Shown: positions 13,645-20,386, counted from the first letter of the stretch. The stretch: 20,386 nt of DNA from UBA4615 sp044360485 (GCA_044360485.1 JBIKKG010000038.1:1-20386); one strand, 5' to 3'. Notes: generated by a model not told the origin, from the letters alone. Program-made: numbers and translations.

Positions 13645-14613
13645 ATGCGCGATGCGATGCGACCGATCGAACTGATCGGTGCCGTGATCGGTGAAGGGGC
13701 GCCCGACCGGCGCACCCGCGCCGGGCCGGGGTCGTTGCGGCAATGGGGCCTGGGCCGCAGGCTGCTCGAGCGCGGACGTGAGGTCCGCTGGGGGCCCGAT
13801 GTGGCCTCCGACCTGAGCGCGCTGCCAAGTGGCCCGATGAGCGTGGTGGCCGAATTTTCTGGGCGTCTGGCCGCGCGGGTCAGCGCATCCATTGACGCGC
13901 ACCGGCTGCCGGTCGTGATCGGCGGCGACCACTCCTGTGCGGTGGGCACCTGGAGCGGTGCCGTTGCGGCGCTGCGCCACCGCCCGCCGCCCACCGACCC
14001 GGACGCACTGGACCGCTACCGCAGCGGGCCGCGACTCGGCCTGGTCTGGATCGACGCCCATCTGGATGCCCATACGCCCAACACCTCTGAGTCGCAGATG
14101 CCGCATGGCATGCCGCTGGCCTCACTCCTGGGCCACGGCCCCGAAGCGCTCACCGGGGTGGCGCTGCGCGGCGCCAAGCTCAAGCCGGCCGATGTCGTGC
14201 TCATCGGCTGTCGCAGCTGGGAGTCGGGCGAAGCCGAGCTGCTGGCCCGCCTCGGCGTGCGGGTCATGGCCAGTGACGAAGTGGCGCGCCGCGGGTTCGC
14301 CGCCTGCCTGTCTGAAGCGATCGAGCGGGTCCGTGAAGGCACCTCTGCCTGGGGCCTGAGCTTTGATCTGGATGCGCTCGATCCAGCCGATGCGCCCGGC
14401 ACCGGCACACCGGTGGAGCGTGGCTTGAGACTGACCGAAGTGACTGGCGCCCTGCACGGGCTCGCCTGGGACCCGCAGTTGCTGGCTTGCGAGCTGGTGG
14501 AATACAACCCTGAGCTCGATCGCAACCGCAGCACGGCACAGGCGGCGGAAGACCTGATTGGAGCGTTGATCGACCGGCGCAGCGCTGGCGCTGCGCTTAG
14601 AGCACGACCTTGA
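13645..14613 (+). CDS. Arginase-family manganese ureohydrolase
   Basis: A 322-residue enzyme of the arginase/agmatinase family, probably arginase (L-arginine to ornithine and urea). All metal-ligand motifs are present: GGDHS (93-97, His96), DAHLDAH (137-143, Asp137, His139, Asp141) and SFDLDALDP (239-247, Asp241, Asp243). The NTSESQMPHGMP segment (146-157) resembles the arginase substrate loop more than that of agmatinase, and ELVEYNPELD matches the arginase C-terminal motif. A 15-residue Pro/Asp-rich insert follows the GGDHS helix (about 113-127). ATG 13645 has GGGAG five bases upstream; GTG 13639 and ATG 13657 are alternatives. The gene lies on the strand opposite to dacA/C-dat-ybeD-lipB-lipA, between ybeD and lipB. 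Its last 17 bases overlap the ybeD 3' end. Confidence 0.9.
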   Translation: MRDAMRPIELIGAVIGEGAPDRRTRAGPGSLRQWGLGRRLLERGREVRWGPDVASDLSALPSGPMSVVAEFSGRLAARVSASIDAHRLPVVIGGDHSCAVGTWSGAVAALRHRPPPTDPDALDRYRSGPRLGLVWIDAHLDAHTPNTSESQMPHGMPLASLLGHGPEALTGVALRGAKLKPADVVLIGCRSWESGEAELLARLGVRVMASDEVARRGFAACLSEAIERVREGTSAWGLSFDLDALDPADAPGTGTPVERGLRLTEVTGALHGLAWDPQLLACELVEYNPELDRNRSTAQAAEDLIGALIDRRSAGAALRARP

Positions 14614-14935
14614 CCAGCGGGTGGGAGGTCAGCTCGCGGTACAGCGCATCGAGTTGTTCGCGTGAGGTCGCGCGAATGGTGGCGGTCAGACCCAGGTAAG
14701 TGCCCTGGCGCGAAGGCCGCTTTTCAAGTGTGCGCGCATCAAAGTCAGGGGCATGGCGCTGCACGACCCCGATCACCGACTCGACGAAGGCCTCGCTCTG
14801 CGCCCCCATGATCTTGATCGGAAAAGACGTTGGAAAGTCCAGCAGCGCGGCCAGACGTGCGACCCGCTCGCCCACCTCGCCATCAAAGCCTGATCCGCCG
14901 CCGGCGTTCAAACCATCCGGGCCGGTACCGCTCAT
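14597..14935 (-). CDS. ybeD: YbeD / DUF493 family protein
   Basis: A 112-residue protein of the UPF0250/YbeD family, which has a ferredoxin-like fold resembling ACT regulatory domains. Family features are LLDFPTSFPIKIMG (31-44), a central helix FVESVIGVVQRHAPDF and the final strands with YLGLTATIRATSREQLDALYRELTSHPLVKVVL. The first 22 or so residues are a Gly-rich extension before the conserved part. The function is not established; in many proteobacteria ybeD lies between dacA and lipB, as broadly seen here. Its ATG overlaps the stop of the aminotransferase gene (ATGA), so the two are coupled. Its final codons overlap the end of the convergent arginase gene by 17 bases, leaving no room for an independent terminator. 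Confidence 0.93.
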   Translation of the reverse strand: MSGTGPDGLNAGGGSGFDGEVGERVARLAALLDFPTSFPIKIMGAQSEAFVESVIGVVQRHAPDFDARTLEKRPSRQGTYLGLTATIRATSREQLDALYRELTSHPLVKVVL

Positions 14936-15834
14936 GAGCGGGCCGCCGCCTTGGCGCGCTGATACGCCGCATGCAGCCGCGCAAAGACCGGGCCGGGACG
15001 GCCCGAGCCGACCGGTTCGCCATCGAGGCGCGTGATGGCCAGCACTTCCTTGGTGGCCGATGACAGCATCAGCTCATCGGCATGGCGCACGGTGTCGCGC
15101 GGAATCGCTCGCACTTCAAAGGGTACACCTTCGGACTCACATAGCTCCTGCAGCAGCCCGTAGCGGATCCCTTCGAGGATCCGGCTGTCACGCGGCGGGG
15201 CCAGGACCTTGCCCTCATGCACCACCCAGATATTGCTCGATGAGCCCTCGGTCAGTTCGCCGTCTCGAAACATGATGCATTCGACCGCGCCGGCATCCAG
15301 CGCGGCCTGGCGTGCCAGGACATTGCCCAGCAGCGAGACTGATTTGATGTCGCAGCGCAGCCAGCGTTGATCGGGCAGGCTGACCGCATCCACCCCGCTT
15401 TGCAGTTGGGCTGCGGGCACGGGCGCCAGCGGGCTGGTCATGGCGAACACCGTGGGCACGATGCCCTTGGGGAATCCATGGTCGCGCTTGGCCACGCCGC
15501 GCGTTACCTGCATGTAGACGAACTGATCGTCCCAGGGGTGACGGGCAATCAGTGCATCGACCAGTTCACGCCAGCCTGCAGCGTCACGCGGATTGTCGAT
15601 ACGCAATTCGCCCAGGCTGCGCACCAGCCGTGCGTGGTGCTGTGCCCATCGAAACGGCTCGCGTCCGTACACCGGCACCACCTCATAGACCCCATCGCCA
15701 AAAATGAAGCCACGGTCCAGCACCGGAATGCGGGCTTCCGAGAGCGGCATGAATGCGCCGTTCAGAAACACGGTCTGTTCAATGGGCACTTCGGTGGGCA
15801 CTTCAGGCGCGGGCGAGCCGCCGGGTCCGTTCAT
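14932..15834 (-). CDS. dat: D-amino acid aminotransferase (fold IV PLP enzyme)
   Basis: A 300-residue fold-type IV aminotransferase. Key parts are VLDRGFIFGDGVYEVVPVY (38-56), the PLP-binding lysine Lys164 in RCDIKSVSLLGN, and the cofactor phosphate region ELTEGSSSNIWVV. The DIKS-type lysine motif and the neighbouring D-Ala carboxypeptidase favour D-amino acid transaminase (making D-Glu or D-Ala from 2-oxo acids) over the branched-chain enzyme IlvE or aminodeoxychorismate lyase. The difference is hard to settle from sequence alone. ATG 15834 has a strong GGAG/AAGG purine tract upstream. A longer frame of 23 codons would run into dacA/C. It begins 28 bases after the carboxypeptidase stop and overlaps ybeD, so it is probably part of one operon. 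Confidence 0.9.
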   Translation of the reverse strand: MNGPGGSPAPEVPTEVPIEQTVFLNGAFMPLSEARIPVLDRGFIFGDGVYEVVPVYGREPFRWAQHHARLVRSLGELRIDNPRDAAGWRELVDALIARHPWDDQFVYMQVTRGVAKRDHGFPKGIVPTVFAMTSPLAPVPAAQLQSGVDAVSLPDQRWLRCDIKSVSLLGNVLARQAALDAGAVECIMFRDGELTEGSSSNIWVVHEGKVLAPPRDSRILEGIRYGLLQELCESEGVPFEVRAIPRDTVRHADELMLSSATKEVLAITRLDGEPVGSGRPGPVFARLHAAYQRAKAAARS

Positions 15835-15862
15835 GTCGCCTTCTCCTTCGTGTGCGGGCCGC

Positions 15863-17224
15863 TCAGCGGAACCAGAGCCGAACCGAATCCCAGGCCCGCC
15901 CAAACCAGCCTGCCGAGCCGACGGCCTCCAGTGCGATCAGCGGGTGCTCGGCAATGGTCTTGTCTTCGAACTGTACCCGCAGTGTTCCGATGCGCTGCCC
16001 CTTTTCGACGGGCGCGATCAGCGGCTGGATGCGTTCGATCTCGCCTTTGACCGCCTGGGCCCGACCGCGCGGCACGCTCACCATGACCGGCCCGGAAAAC
16101 CCGGCCTTGATCTGCTCGGCACTGCCCTTGAATACCGGGTAAGTGGCCGCAGCGGCGTCGCGTGCATACAGGCGCACCGTATCGAATGACGCAAAGCCGT
16201 AATTGAGCAGCTTTTGCGATTCGATCGTGCGCGCCGATTCGGAGGCGGTGCCCAGCACCACCGACAACAGCCTGCGCTGCACATCGGTGCCGGGTGCGGT
16301 GCGCACACTCGAGGCCACCAGGCAAAAACCGGCTGCCTCGGTATGCCCTGTCTTCATGCCATCTACCGTTGGATCCACAAAGAGCAAGCGGTTGCGGTTA
16401 GGTTGCTTGATGTTGTTGAAGGTGTAGTCGCGCTGGGCATACAGCTTGTAGAAATCGGGGTGATCCTCGATGACGCGAATCGCCAGCGTCGCCAGATCGC
16501 GCGCCGTGGAGTAGTGCTGCGCACCGGGCAGTCCCGAGGCATTGCCGAACTGGGTGTTGGTCAGGCCCATGCGCTTGGCTTCGCGGTTCATCTGCTGCGC
16601 AAACGCTTCTTCGGTGCCGCCGATGGCTTCGGCCAGGATGATGGCGGCATCGTTGCCCGACTGGATGATCAGTCCATGCAGCAGCTCTTCGACGGTGGCC
16701 GGGCTGGCCGGATCCACAAACATGCGTGAGCCGATCGCCTTGTGTGCGAGCGGTGAGACCGGCGGGCGGGCATCGGTGGCCAGCTTCTTTTCCTTCACAG
16801 CGGTGAAGGCCAGATAGGCTGTCATCAGCTTGGTCAGCGATGCCGGCTCGACCCGCATATCCGGGTCGCTCGCGGCCAGCAGCTGGCCGGTGGTCACGTC
16901 CATCAGCAGCCAGGAGCGTGCGGCAATCTGAGGCGCATCACGCGGGGCCAGGCCTTGCGTGGCCGGTACAGCCTGGGTGGCTGGTGTGCTGGCGCTGGTC
17001 CCGGATGCGGCAGGGGCTGTCTTACCCCGGGGCGGTGCGGCCTCGGTGGGCGCAGCCAGGAAGCCCGCCGTCATGATCATGGCGACCAGCGCGCACGTCG
17101 CACGCGCACCCAAGGCAGCATGTCGGCGCTCACGACCCTGCGCGGGGCGAGGCCTGTGTTCGGGAGCATTGAAGCGCATGGCGCGGGCGGCTTGTGGACC
17201 CATCGTCGGATCGTCCTGGAACAT
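15863..17224 (-). CDS. dacC: D-alanyl-D-alanine carboxypeptidase, PBP5/6 type (DacA/DacC)
   Basis: A penicillin-binding protein that trims the terminal D-Ala from peptidoglycan pentapeptides in the periplasm. With the start at 17224 it has 453 residues. A long basic N-terminus precedes a hydrophobic signal core (about 43-58, ending near PTEA/A). An Ala/Pro/Thr-rich linker follows, then the serine-peptidase S11 domain with SLTK (129-132, catalytic Ser129, Lys132), SGN (189-191) and KTG (291-293). The PBP5 C-terminal beta domain comes next. The protein ends in an amphipathic helix rich in Trp, Phe and Arg (about 439-453) that would anchor it to the inner membrane. Starts at 17203 and 17179 are also possible and would shorten the unusually long leader. 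dacA and dacC cannot be separated with certainty. Confidence 0.93.
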   Translation of the reverse strand: MFQDDPTMGPQAARAMRFNAPEHRPRPAQGRERRHAALGARATCALVAMIMTAGFLAAPTEAAPPRGKTAPAASGTSASTPATQAVPATQGLAPRDAPQIAARSWLLMDVTTGQLLAASDPDMRVEPASLTKLMTAYLAFTAVKEKKLATDARPPVSPLAHKAIGSRMFVDPASPATVEELLHGLIIQSGNDAAIILAEAIGGTEEAFAQQMNREAKRMGLTNTQFGNASGLPGAQHYSTARDLATLAIRVIEDHPDFYKLYAQRDYTFNNIKQPNRNRLLFVDPTVDGMKTGHTEAAGFCLVASSVRTAPGTDVQRRLLSVVLGTASESARTIESQKLLNYGFASFDTVRLYARDAAAATYPVFKGSAEQIKAGFSGPVMVSVPRGRAQAVKGEIERIQPLIAPVEKGQRIGTLRVQFEDKTIAEHPLIALEAVGSAGWFGRAWDSVRLWFR

Positions 17225-17241
17225 CCTGAAGGAGGGGCGCG

Positions 17242-17247
17242 ATTATA
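17242..17247 (-). promoter_or_regulatory. Probable -10 element of the dacC-dat-ybeD operon
   Basis: The minus strand reads TATAAT here, 17 bases before the ATG at 17224, so the leader would be about 11 bases if that start is used, or about 32 for the ATG at 17203. The -35 region lacks a clear TTGACA. A perfect 11-bp palindrome abuts the upstream side. Confidence 0.52.
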
Positions 17248-17258
17248 CGTTCTGAACG
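17248..17258. promoter_or_regulatory. Palindrome CGTTC-T-GAACG in the dacC promoter spacer, possible operator
   Basis: A perfect 5+1+5 inverted repeat directly adjoins the TATAAT of the dacC promoter on its upstream side. A repressor bound here would block RNA polymerase. Chance occurrence of an 11-bp palindrome is not negligible, so the call depends on its position. Confidence 0.32.
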
Positions 17259-17326
17259 ACTTCCGAAAGGTGTGCGAGTGACGCCCGGATCAGGCGTTCG
17301 ATCATTTCGGGAGGCGACCGCGTGCG

Positions 17327-17342
17327 GCCCGCCCCAGCGGGC
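17327..17342 (-). terminator. GC-rich hairpin just after the unrecognised gene
   Basis: GCCCGC (17327-17332) and GCGGGC (17337-17342) pair around a four-base loop, beginning one base after the stop codon of the minus-strand gene ending at 17344. A weaker stem (ACGCC 17281-17285 / GGCGT 17293-17297) lies further on. Neither has a U tract, so the hairpin may protect the mRNA 3' end or work with Rho. Confidence 0.38.
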
Positions 17343-17343
17343 G

Positions 17344-17874
17344 TCAACGCGTGTCGGCCACCGGACCCGGTCGGGTCCGTGACCCGTCACGCTCCAACCA
17401 GGCACGCGCTGCGCTTTGCGCCGCACGGGCCAGGCGTGTCGCCTGTTCGTCACCCGCCCGCTCGCGCACCCGATCGATGACTTCACGCATGACGGTGCGC
17501 ATGACGGTGAGATTCACACAGTCCTGCAACCGGGCCTCAAGGACGCTGCCTGCCGGACCCAGCTCGCGCTCGACTGCACCGGCGATGCGTCGCTTGAAAT
17601 CTTCGAGCCTGGGGTCATGGCCTTCGGCGGTTGCGGCGGGCGCCGGATCACGAATGCCCGAGAGCGCGATCAGCCCTTGCATCAGCAGCTCTTCGAGGCG
17701 CATCGGCAGTTCATCGGGGCGTACATTGAGCGGGAGTTGGGCCAGTGTGCGTCGCCCATCGATCAGGGTGAGCAAACGACGACCCTGCACGCTGATTGCA
17801 AGCGTCGGATCTTTTAGGGCCACCTCGCCTTGCGCTGTGCGGGCATAAACGAATCGCGGATCGGGCGAAGCCAT
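17344..17874 (-). CDS. Uncharacterised protein with winged-helix-like N-terminal half
   Basis: A 176-residue protein I do not recognise. The N-terminal half has the pattern ISVQGRRLLTLIDGRRTLAQLP (27-48) and LPMRLEELLMQGLIAL (56-71). This looks like a small helix-turn-helix or winged-helix unit similar to segments in other betaproteobacterial hypothetical proteins with an LLxLIDGxRTxxxL motif. The second half (about 88-162) is predicted mostly helical, with charged heptad-like spacing (LEDFKRRIAGAVERELG, MREVIDRVRERAGDEQATRLARAA), followed by a basic polar tail. There is no signal peptide or membrane segment. It is the last gene of the ferredoxin-hydrolase run, 13 bases after the hydrolase stop. 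Coding character is supported by GC-rich third positions and by the tight spacing. A role in DNA or protein binding is only a guess. Confidence 0.72.
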   Translation of the reverse strand: MASPDPRFVYARTAQGEVALKDPTLAISVQGRRLLTLIDGRRTLAQLPLNVRPDELPMRLEELLMQGLIALSGIRDPAPAATAEGHDPRLEDFKRRIAGAVERELGPAGSVLEARLQDCVNLTVMRTVMREVIDRVRERAGDEQATRLARAAQSAARAWLERDGSRTRPGPVADTR

Positions 17875-17887
17875 GGACGACCGATCC

Positions 17888-18541
17888 TCAGCGCAGCGCG
17901 CGCATCACGAGCTGCTTGATGACGGTGAGTTTGTGATGAAAGAAATGGTCGGCACCAGGAATCACCACGACAGGCAGCGATTGCGGGCGCGCCCAGTCAA
18001 GCACGGCTGCAAGCGGCACGGTGTCGTCGGTTTCGCCATGAATGACCAGCGTATCGTCGGGTACCGGTTCGATGCCAAACCGCGAGGCCGCTGTGCCGAC
18101 GAAGACGAGCTTCGATGCGGGCGTGCCGGCCTGCACCAATCGTGCCGCCACGCGCGATTGCACCATCGTGCCAAAGGAGAACCCCGCCAGTACCAGCGGC
18201 AAGTCCGCGCCGCCAGGCTCAGCCGCCCGCGCGGCCGCGACCACCGCCAGCAGGTCTTCGGTTTCGCCAGTGCCTGCGTCATGCACCCCTTCGGAATCGC
18301 CCACGCCCCGAAAATCAGGCCGCCAGCACACATAACCCAATGCGAGCAGCGCGCGCGCCAGTGTTTGGACGACCTTGTTGTCGCGTGTGCCGCCATAGAG
18401 CGGATGAGGATGGGCGATGACGGCCAGGCCACGCACGACGCCTGACTGCGGATCTTGCGCAATGGGCTCCGGTCGATCGACGGCGACATCGATGCGGCCG
18501 GCCGCACCGGGCACACCGAGAATGCGGGTGGCTGCGTTCAC
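17888..18541 (-). CDS. Alpha/beta hydrolase (short serine hydrolase)
   Basis: A 217-residue alpha/beta hydrolase. The oxyanion region reads IAHPHPLYGG (42-51). The nucleophile elbow GFSFG has Ser122, the acid is probably Asp172 in HGETDDTVPL, and the histidine is His199 in IPGADHFF. The WRPDFRGVGDSEG segment (73-85) is typical of a widespread proteobacterial group annotated as alpha/beta or dienelactone-type hydrolases with unknown substrate. There is no cap domain and no signal peptide, so it should be a cytoplasmic esterase or thioesterase. GTG 18541 overlaps the stop of the ferredoxin gene (GTGA) and gives the normal length. The open frame upstream of it is an arginine-rich shadow of the ferredoxin gene. 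Ferredoxin, hydrolase and the following unknown gene form one probable operon. Confidence 0.88.
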   Translation of the reverse strand: MNAATRILGVPGAAGRIDVAVDRPEPIAQDPQSGVVRGLAVIAHPHPLYGGTRDNKVVQTLARALLALGYVCWRPDFRGVGDSEGVHDAGTGETEDLLAVVAAARAAEPGGADLPLVLAGFSFGTMVQSRVAARLVQAGTPASKLVFVGTAASRFGIEPVPDDTLVIHGETDDTVPLAAVLDWARPQSLPVVVIPGADHFFHHKLTVIKQLVMRALR

Positions 18542-18855
18542 GGCAGTCGCAGCCGCTCCACCGGGTGCCCGTCCCGCAAATGGCTCTCGACGATCTCGTC
18601 GATGTCTTCGCGGTCGACGTAGGTGTACCAGATCGCTTCGGGATAGACGACGACGACGGGCCCGTGCTCGCAGCGATCGAGGCAACCTGCTTTATTGACG
18701 CGCACTTTGCCGGGCCCGCTCAAACCGAGTGCCTTGACGCGGTCCTTTGCGTAGGCCTGCATGGCTTCGGCATCCTGGCTGGCACAGCACTCGCGACCGT
18801 CGGTGCGACGGTTCAGGCAGAAAAACACATGCTGGGCGAAATGACTGTCGGACAT
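18538..18855 (-). CDS. Thioredoxin-like [2Fe-2S] ferredoxin
   Basis: A 105-residue protein of the thioredoxin-fold [2Fe-2S] ferredoxin group (also found in the NuoE subunit of complex I). Cluster ligands can be placed at Cys13 (HVFFCLN), Cys23 or Cys24 (RECCASQ), Cys58 and Cys62 (AGCLDRCEHGP). The remaining fold shows KVRVNKAGC and PVVVVYPEAIWYTYVDREDIDEIVESHL, the usual strands and final helix. Such small ferredoxins carry single electrons in the cytoplasm, but the partner here is unknown. The doubled Cys23-Cys24 is a small oddity. GAGG seven bases before ATG 18855 supports the start. A TATAAT upstream overlaps the end of the VanZ gene. Its stop overlaps the start of the hydrolase gene. Confidence 0.92.
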   Translation of the reverse strand: MSDSHFAQHVFFCLNRRTDGRECCASQDAEAMQAYAKDRVKALGLSGPGKVRVNKAGCLDRCEHGPVVVVYPEAIWYTYVDREDIDEIVESHLRDGHPVERLRLP

Positions 18856-18878
18856 GCGAGGACCTCGAAGGAAGGTCG

Positions 18879-18884
18879 ATTATA
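18879..18884 (-). promoter_or_regulatory. Probable -10 element of the ferredoxin operon, overlapping the VanZ stop codon
   Basis: The minus strand reads TATAAT, made from the last VanZ codon (CTA, a rare leucine codon) and its TAA stop. Initiation near 18872 would leave a leader of about 17 bases containing GAGG before the ATG at 18855. There is no clear -35 box in the VanZ coding region. Confidence 0.48.
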
Positions 18885-20031
18885 GCCAGCGCCTTGCGGG
18901 CCTGCGCCCAAGCGGCATGAACCACGCGAGCGCAGCCACGGGCCACAACATGCCGATGATGCGCAACAAGCCCTGCACATTGACCAGCTGACCTGCGCGC
19001 ACACCGGCCAGGGTGCTTTCGAAATAGCGGTCCTCAGGTGCGAAGTTCACGAGCAGACAGCCCGCAGCACACAGGACCATTGCACAGATGGCGCGGGCCC
19101 GCGCGCTGAGCGTCTCGAGTGCATACAGCAGCGCCGCCCCGACGACCAGCCCGCCCTGCGCGCCGGGAGTGAGCCAAGCGAAAGGCTCATCAGCACCATA
19201 GACCAGTTGGGTGGCGATGGAACGCAGGCCCAGCGCCACGGTCGCGATGGCCCCCAGCAGCGCAAGGCGCCGGCGTGACCCTTGCACCAGTGCAAAAGCC
19301 AGTGACCCGATCACGCAGACCGCACAGACCACCACCGCCGCCTCGACCGCCACACCGGTAGCAGCCGGGGTCGGACCGTTCCACAGCCGGTCGAGCCACT
19401 GTGCGAGGTCAGGGGCATCCGGACCCATCAGGCTGTCGATCAGATGTTGCAACATCGGGCGCCATTGCCCGGTTGCAAACAGCAGGCGCTCGGGGACCAG
19501 CTGCGTGACCAGCCATAAGATCAGCAGCACCCAGCCGGAGGGCGCGCCCTGCTCATACCAGCGTTCGGGCATGGGCAGCGCCAGGCGGTCTGACCGACGG
19601 GCCGCGCGGTTCAGCAAGGCCCCCATCAGGCTGCCCGTGATGCCGCCTGCACAGTTGGCGATCCAGTCGAGCAACGAGGGCACCCGGACAGGCAAATAAC
19701 TTTGCGTCGTTTCCAGGGTCAGCGACAACAGGCAGCAGGCGCCGCCCACCAGCAGCACGGTGCGCCCGGTGGGTACGCGTTCGAACCAGGCCAGCGCGAG
19801 CATCAGCCCGAGCAGCACATAGGTGAGCCAATTGCCCAGCACATCGAACCAGGTCCACCAGCGTGGGATCCCGCGCAGCAAATAGGCGAGCGGCCCGTCG
19901 GGCGCGGCCGTCCAGCCCGACATCGGGAAAAGCGTGGCGAACACCAGCGCTGCCAGAAAAAGCAGGGCCAGTGCACGCATGAGCGCCGTGGTTCGGCGGG
20001 ACCGATGCAGCGCGTCGATCGTGGTAAACAT
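18880..20031 (-). CDS. VanZ-family polytopic membrane protein, extended form
   Basis: A 383-residue inner-membrane protein with about ten hydrophobic segments. The first 145 or so residues form a VanZ-like domain: FDVLGNWLTYVLLG (62-75) and LETTQSYLPVRVPSLLDWIANCAGG (106-130). The conserved Glu107, Gln110, Asp122 and Asn126 are visible. VanZ domains are linked to low-level glycopeptide resistance in Gram-positives, but their function in proteobacteria is unknown. Usual VanZ proteins have 150-200 residues. Here another 235 residues with about six hydrophobic segments and a periplasmic-looking loop (about 182-228) follow. Similar long forms are common in Burkholderiales. ATG 20031 has a weak GGGA site; ATG 19980 (MRALALLFL) is an alternative. 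It is divergent from birA with 26 bases between the starts. Confidence 0.85.
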   Translation of the reverse strand: MFTTIDALHRSRRTTALMRALALLFLAALVFATLFPMSGWTAAPDGPLAYLLRGIPRWWTWFDVLGNWLTYVLLGLMLALAWFERVPTGRTVLLVGGACCLLSLTLETTQSYLPVRVPSLLDWIANCAGGITGSLMGALLNRAARRSDRLALPMPERWYEQGAPSGWVLLILWLVTQLVPERLLFATGQWRPMLQHLIDSLMGPDAPDLAQWLDRLWNGPTPAATGVAVEAAVVVCAVCVIGSLAFALVQGSRRRLALLGAIATVALGLRSIATQLVYGADEPFAWLTPGAQGGLVVGAALLYALETLSARARAICAMVLCAAGCLLVNFAPEDRYFESTLAGVRAGQLVNVQGLLRIIGMLWPVAALAWFMPLGRRPARRWL

Positions 20032-20057
20032 GGCAGTTCCCGTTCGCTGGAGCTTAC

Positions 20058-20386
20058 ATGATCGACCCGCCGCGGTTCGAGCAGGTCGGGCGCATCGATT
20101 CGACCAATGCCGAACTCATGCGCCGACCCTTCGCAGCGTTGCCCGCGCCGTCCTGCATCCTGCTGGCCGATGAGCAGCTGGCCGGACGCGGGCGCAATGG
20201 CCGCGCCTGGCTGTCGGATGCCGCGGGCTCGCTCACCATGTCAGTGGCTGTGGAGCGGTCCACGGACGGCCGTTCGCTGCTGGGACTGCCGCTGGTGGTT
20301 GGTGTGAGTCTGGCGCAGGCGCTCGCTGCGCAGGGCGCTTCACTTCTGCTCAAGTGGCCTAACGATCTGTATCGCGAAACGCTTCA
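20058..20386 (+). CDS. birA: Biotin-[acetyl-CoA-carboxylase] ligase, 5' part cut by the window edge
   Basis: The ATG at 20058 opens a frame of 109 complete codons to the right edge. It shows the catalytic-domain motifs of biotin protein ligase: IDSTNAEL (13-20), the ATP/biotin loop ADEQLAGRGRNGRAWLS (37-53), GSLTMSVAV and LLKWPNDLY (97-105). The enzyme makes biotinyl-AMP and transfers biotin to the carboxyl carrier protein AccB. The DSTN motif appears at residue 14, so the N-terminal helix-turn-helix of E. coli BirA is missing. This should be a monofunctional ligase that does not repress biotin genes. GGAG (20048-20051) six bases upstream supports the start. The biotin-binding C-terminal part is outside the window. 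Confidence 0.93.
   Translation, partial: MIDPPRFEQVGRIDSTNAELMRRPFAALPAPSCILLADEQLAGRGRNGRAWLSDAAGSLTMSVAVERSTDGRSLLGLPLVVGVSLAQALAAQGASLLLKWPNDLYRETL

Noticed and set aside
13571..13828. A longer LipB starting at 13828
   Set aside because: The extension is antisense to the arginase 5' end and arginine-rich; the enzyme has its normal length from GTG 13570.
17229..17235. AAGGAGG, a perfect ribosome-site sequence on the plus strand
   Set aside because: No plus-strand gene starts within range; it lies on the wrong strand for dacC and seems accidental.

Overview
The window looks like chromosomal core sequence from a high-GC betaproteobacterium, most likely Burkholderiales and close to the Alcaligenaceae. 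This is inferred from gene content, gene order and strong G/C preference at third codon positions. I see no tRNA, rRNA, insertion sequence, prophage, CRISPR array or toxin/defence gene. No stretch over 300 bases lacks a gene.

Layout. (1) Bases 1-738, minus strand: a VOC-family protein and the first 33 codons of a cytochrome P450 that runs off the left edge, joined by a TGATG stop/start overlap. (2) Bases 765-5820, plus strand: a tight run of argS, a membrane-anchored SPOR protein, dsbA, a cytoplasmic BtuF-like binding protein and the lipoprotein rlpA. (3) Bases 5871-9080: the rsmI < > lpoA - yraN - dolP locus known from E. coli, without diaA; rsmI and lpoA diverge from start codons that share bases. 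(4) Bases 9147-11897, plus strand: a large M48 membrane metalloprotease and a membrane-anchored TlpA-type thioredoxin. (5) Bases 11921-11975: five perfect copies of an 11-bp repeat between tlpA and lipA. (6) Bases 11976-17224, minus strand: the conserved dacA/dacC - dat - ybeD - lipB - lipA order, interrupted by an arginase gene on the opposite strand. (7) Bases 17344-18855, minus strand: ferredoxin, alpha/beta hydrolase and an unrecognised protein in one coupled run. (8) Bases 18880-20386: a long VanZ-family membrane protein divergent from birA, which runs off the right edge.

Themes. Much of the window serves the cell envelope: SPOR protein, DsbA, RlpA, LpoA, DolP, M48 protease, TlpA, D-Ala-D-Ala carboxypeptidase, D-amino acid transaminase and VanZ. 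A second theme is attachment of cofactors to proteins: LipB and LipA for lipoate, BirA for biotin.

No clearly new multi-gene system is visible. The points most worth checking are regulatory and architectural: the 11-bp repeat abutting the lipA stop, probable -10 boxes built into neighbouring reading frames through rare TTA/CTA leucine codons, -10 boxes only 6-7 bases from start codons (possible leaderless mRNAs), the arginase insertion, and an LpoA lacking both the lipid anchor and the TPR half.
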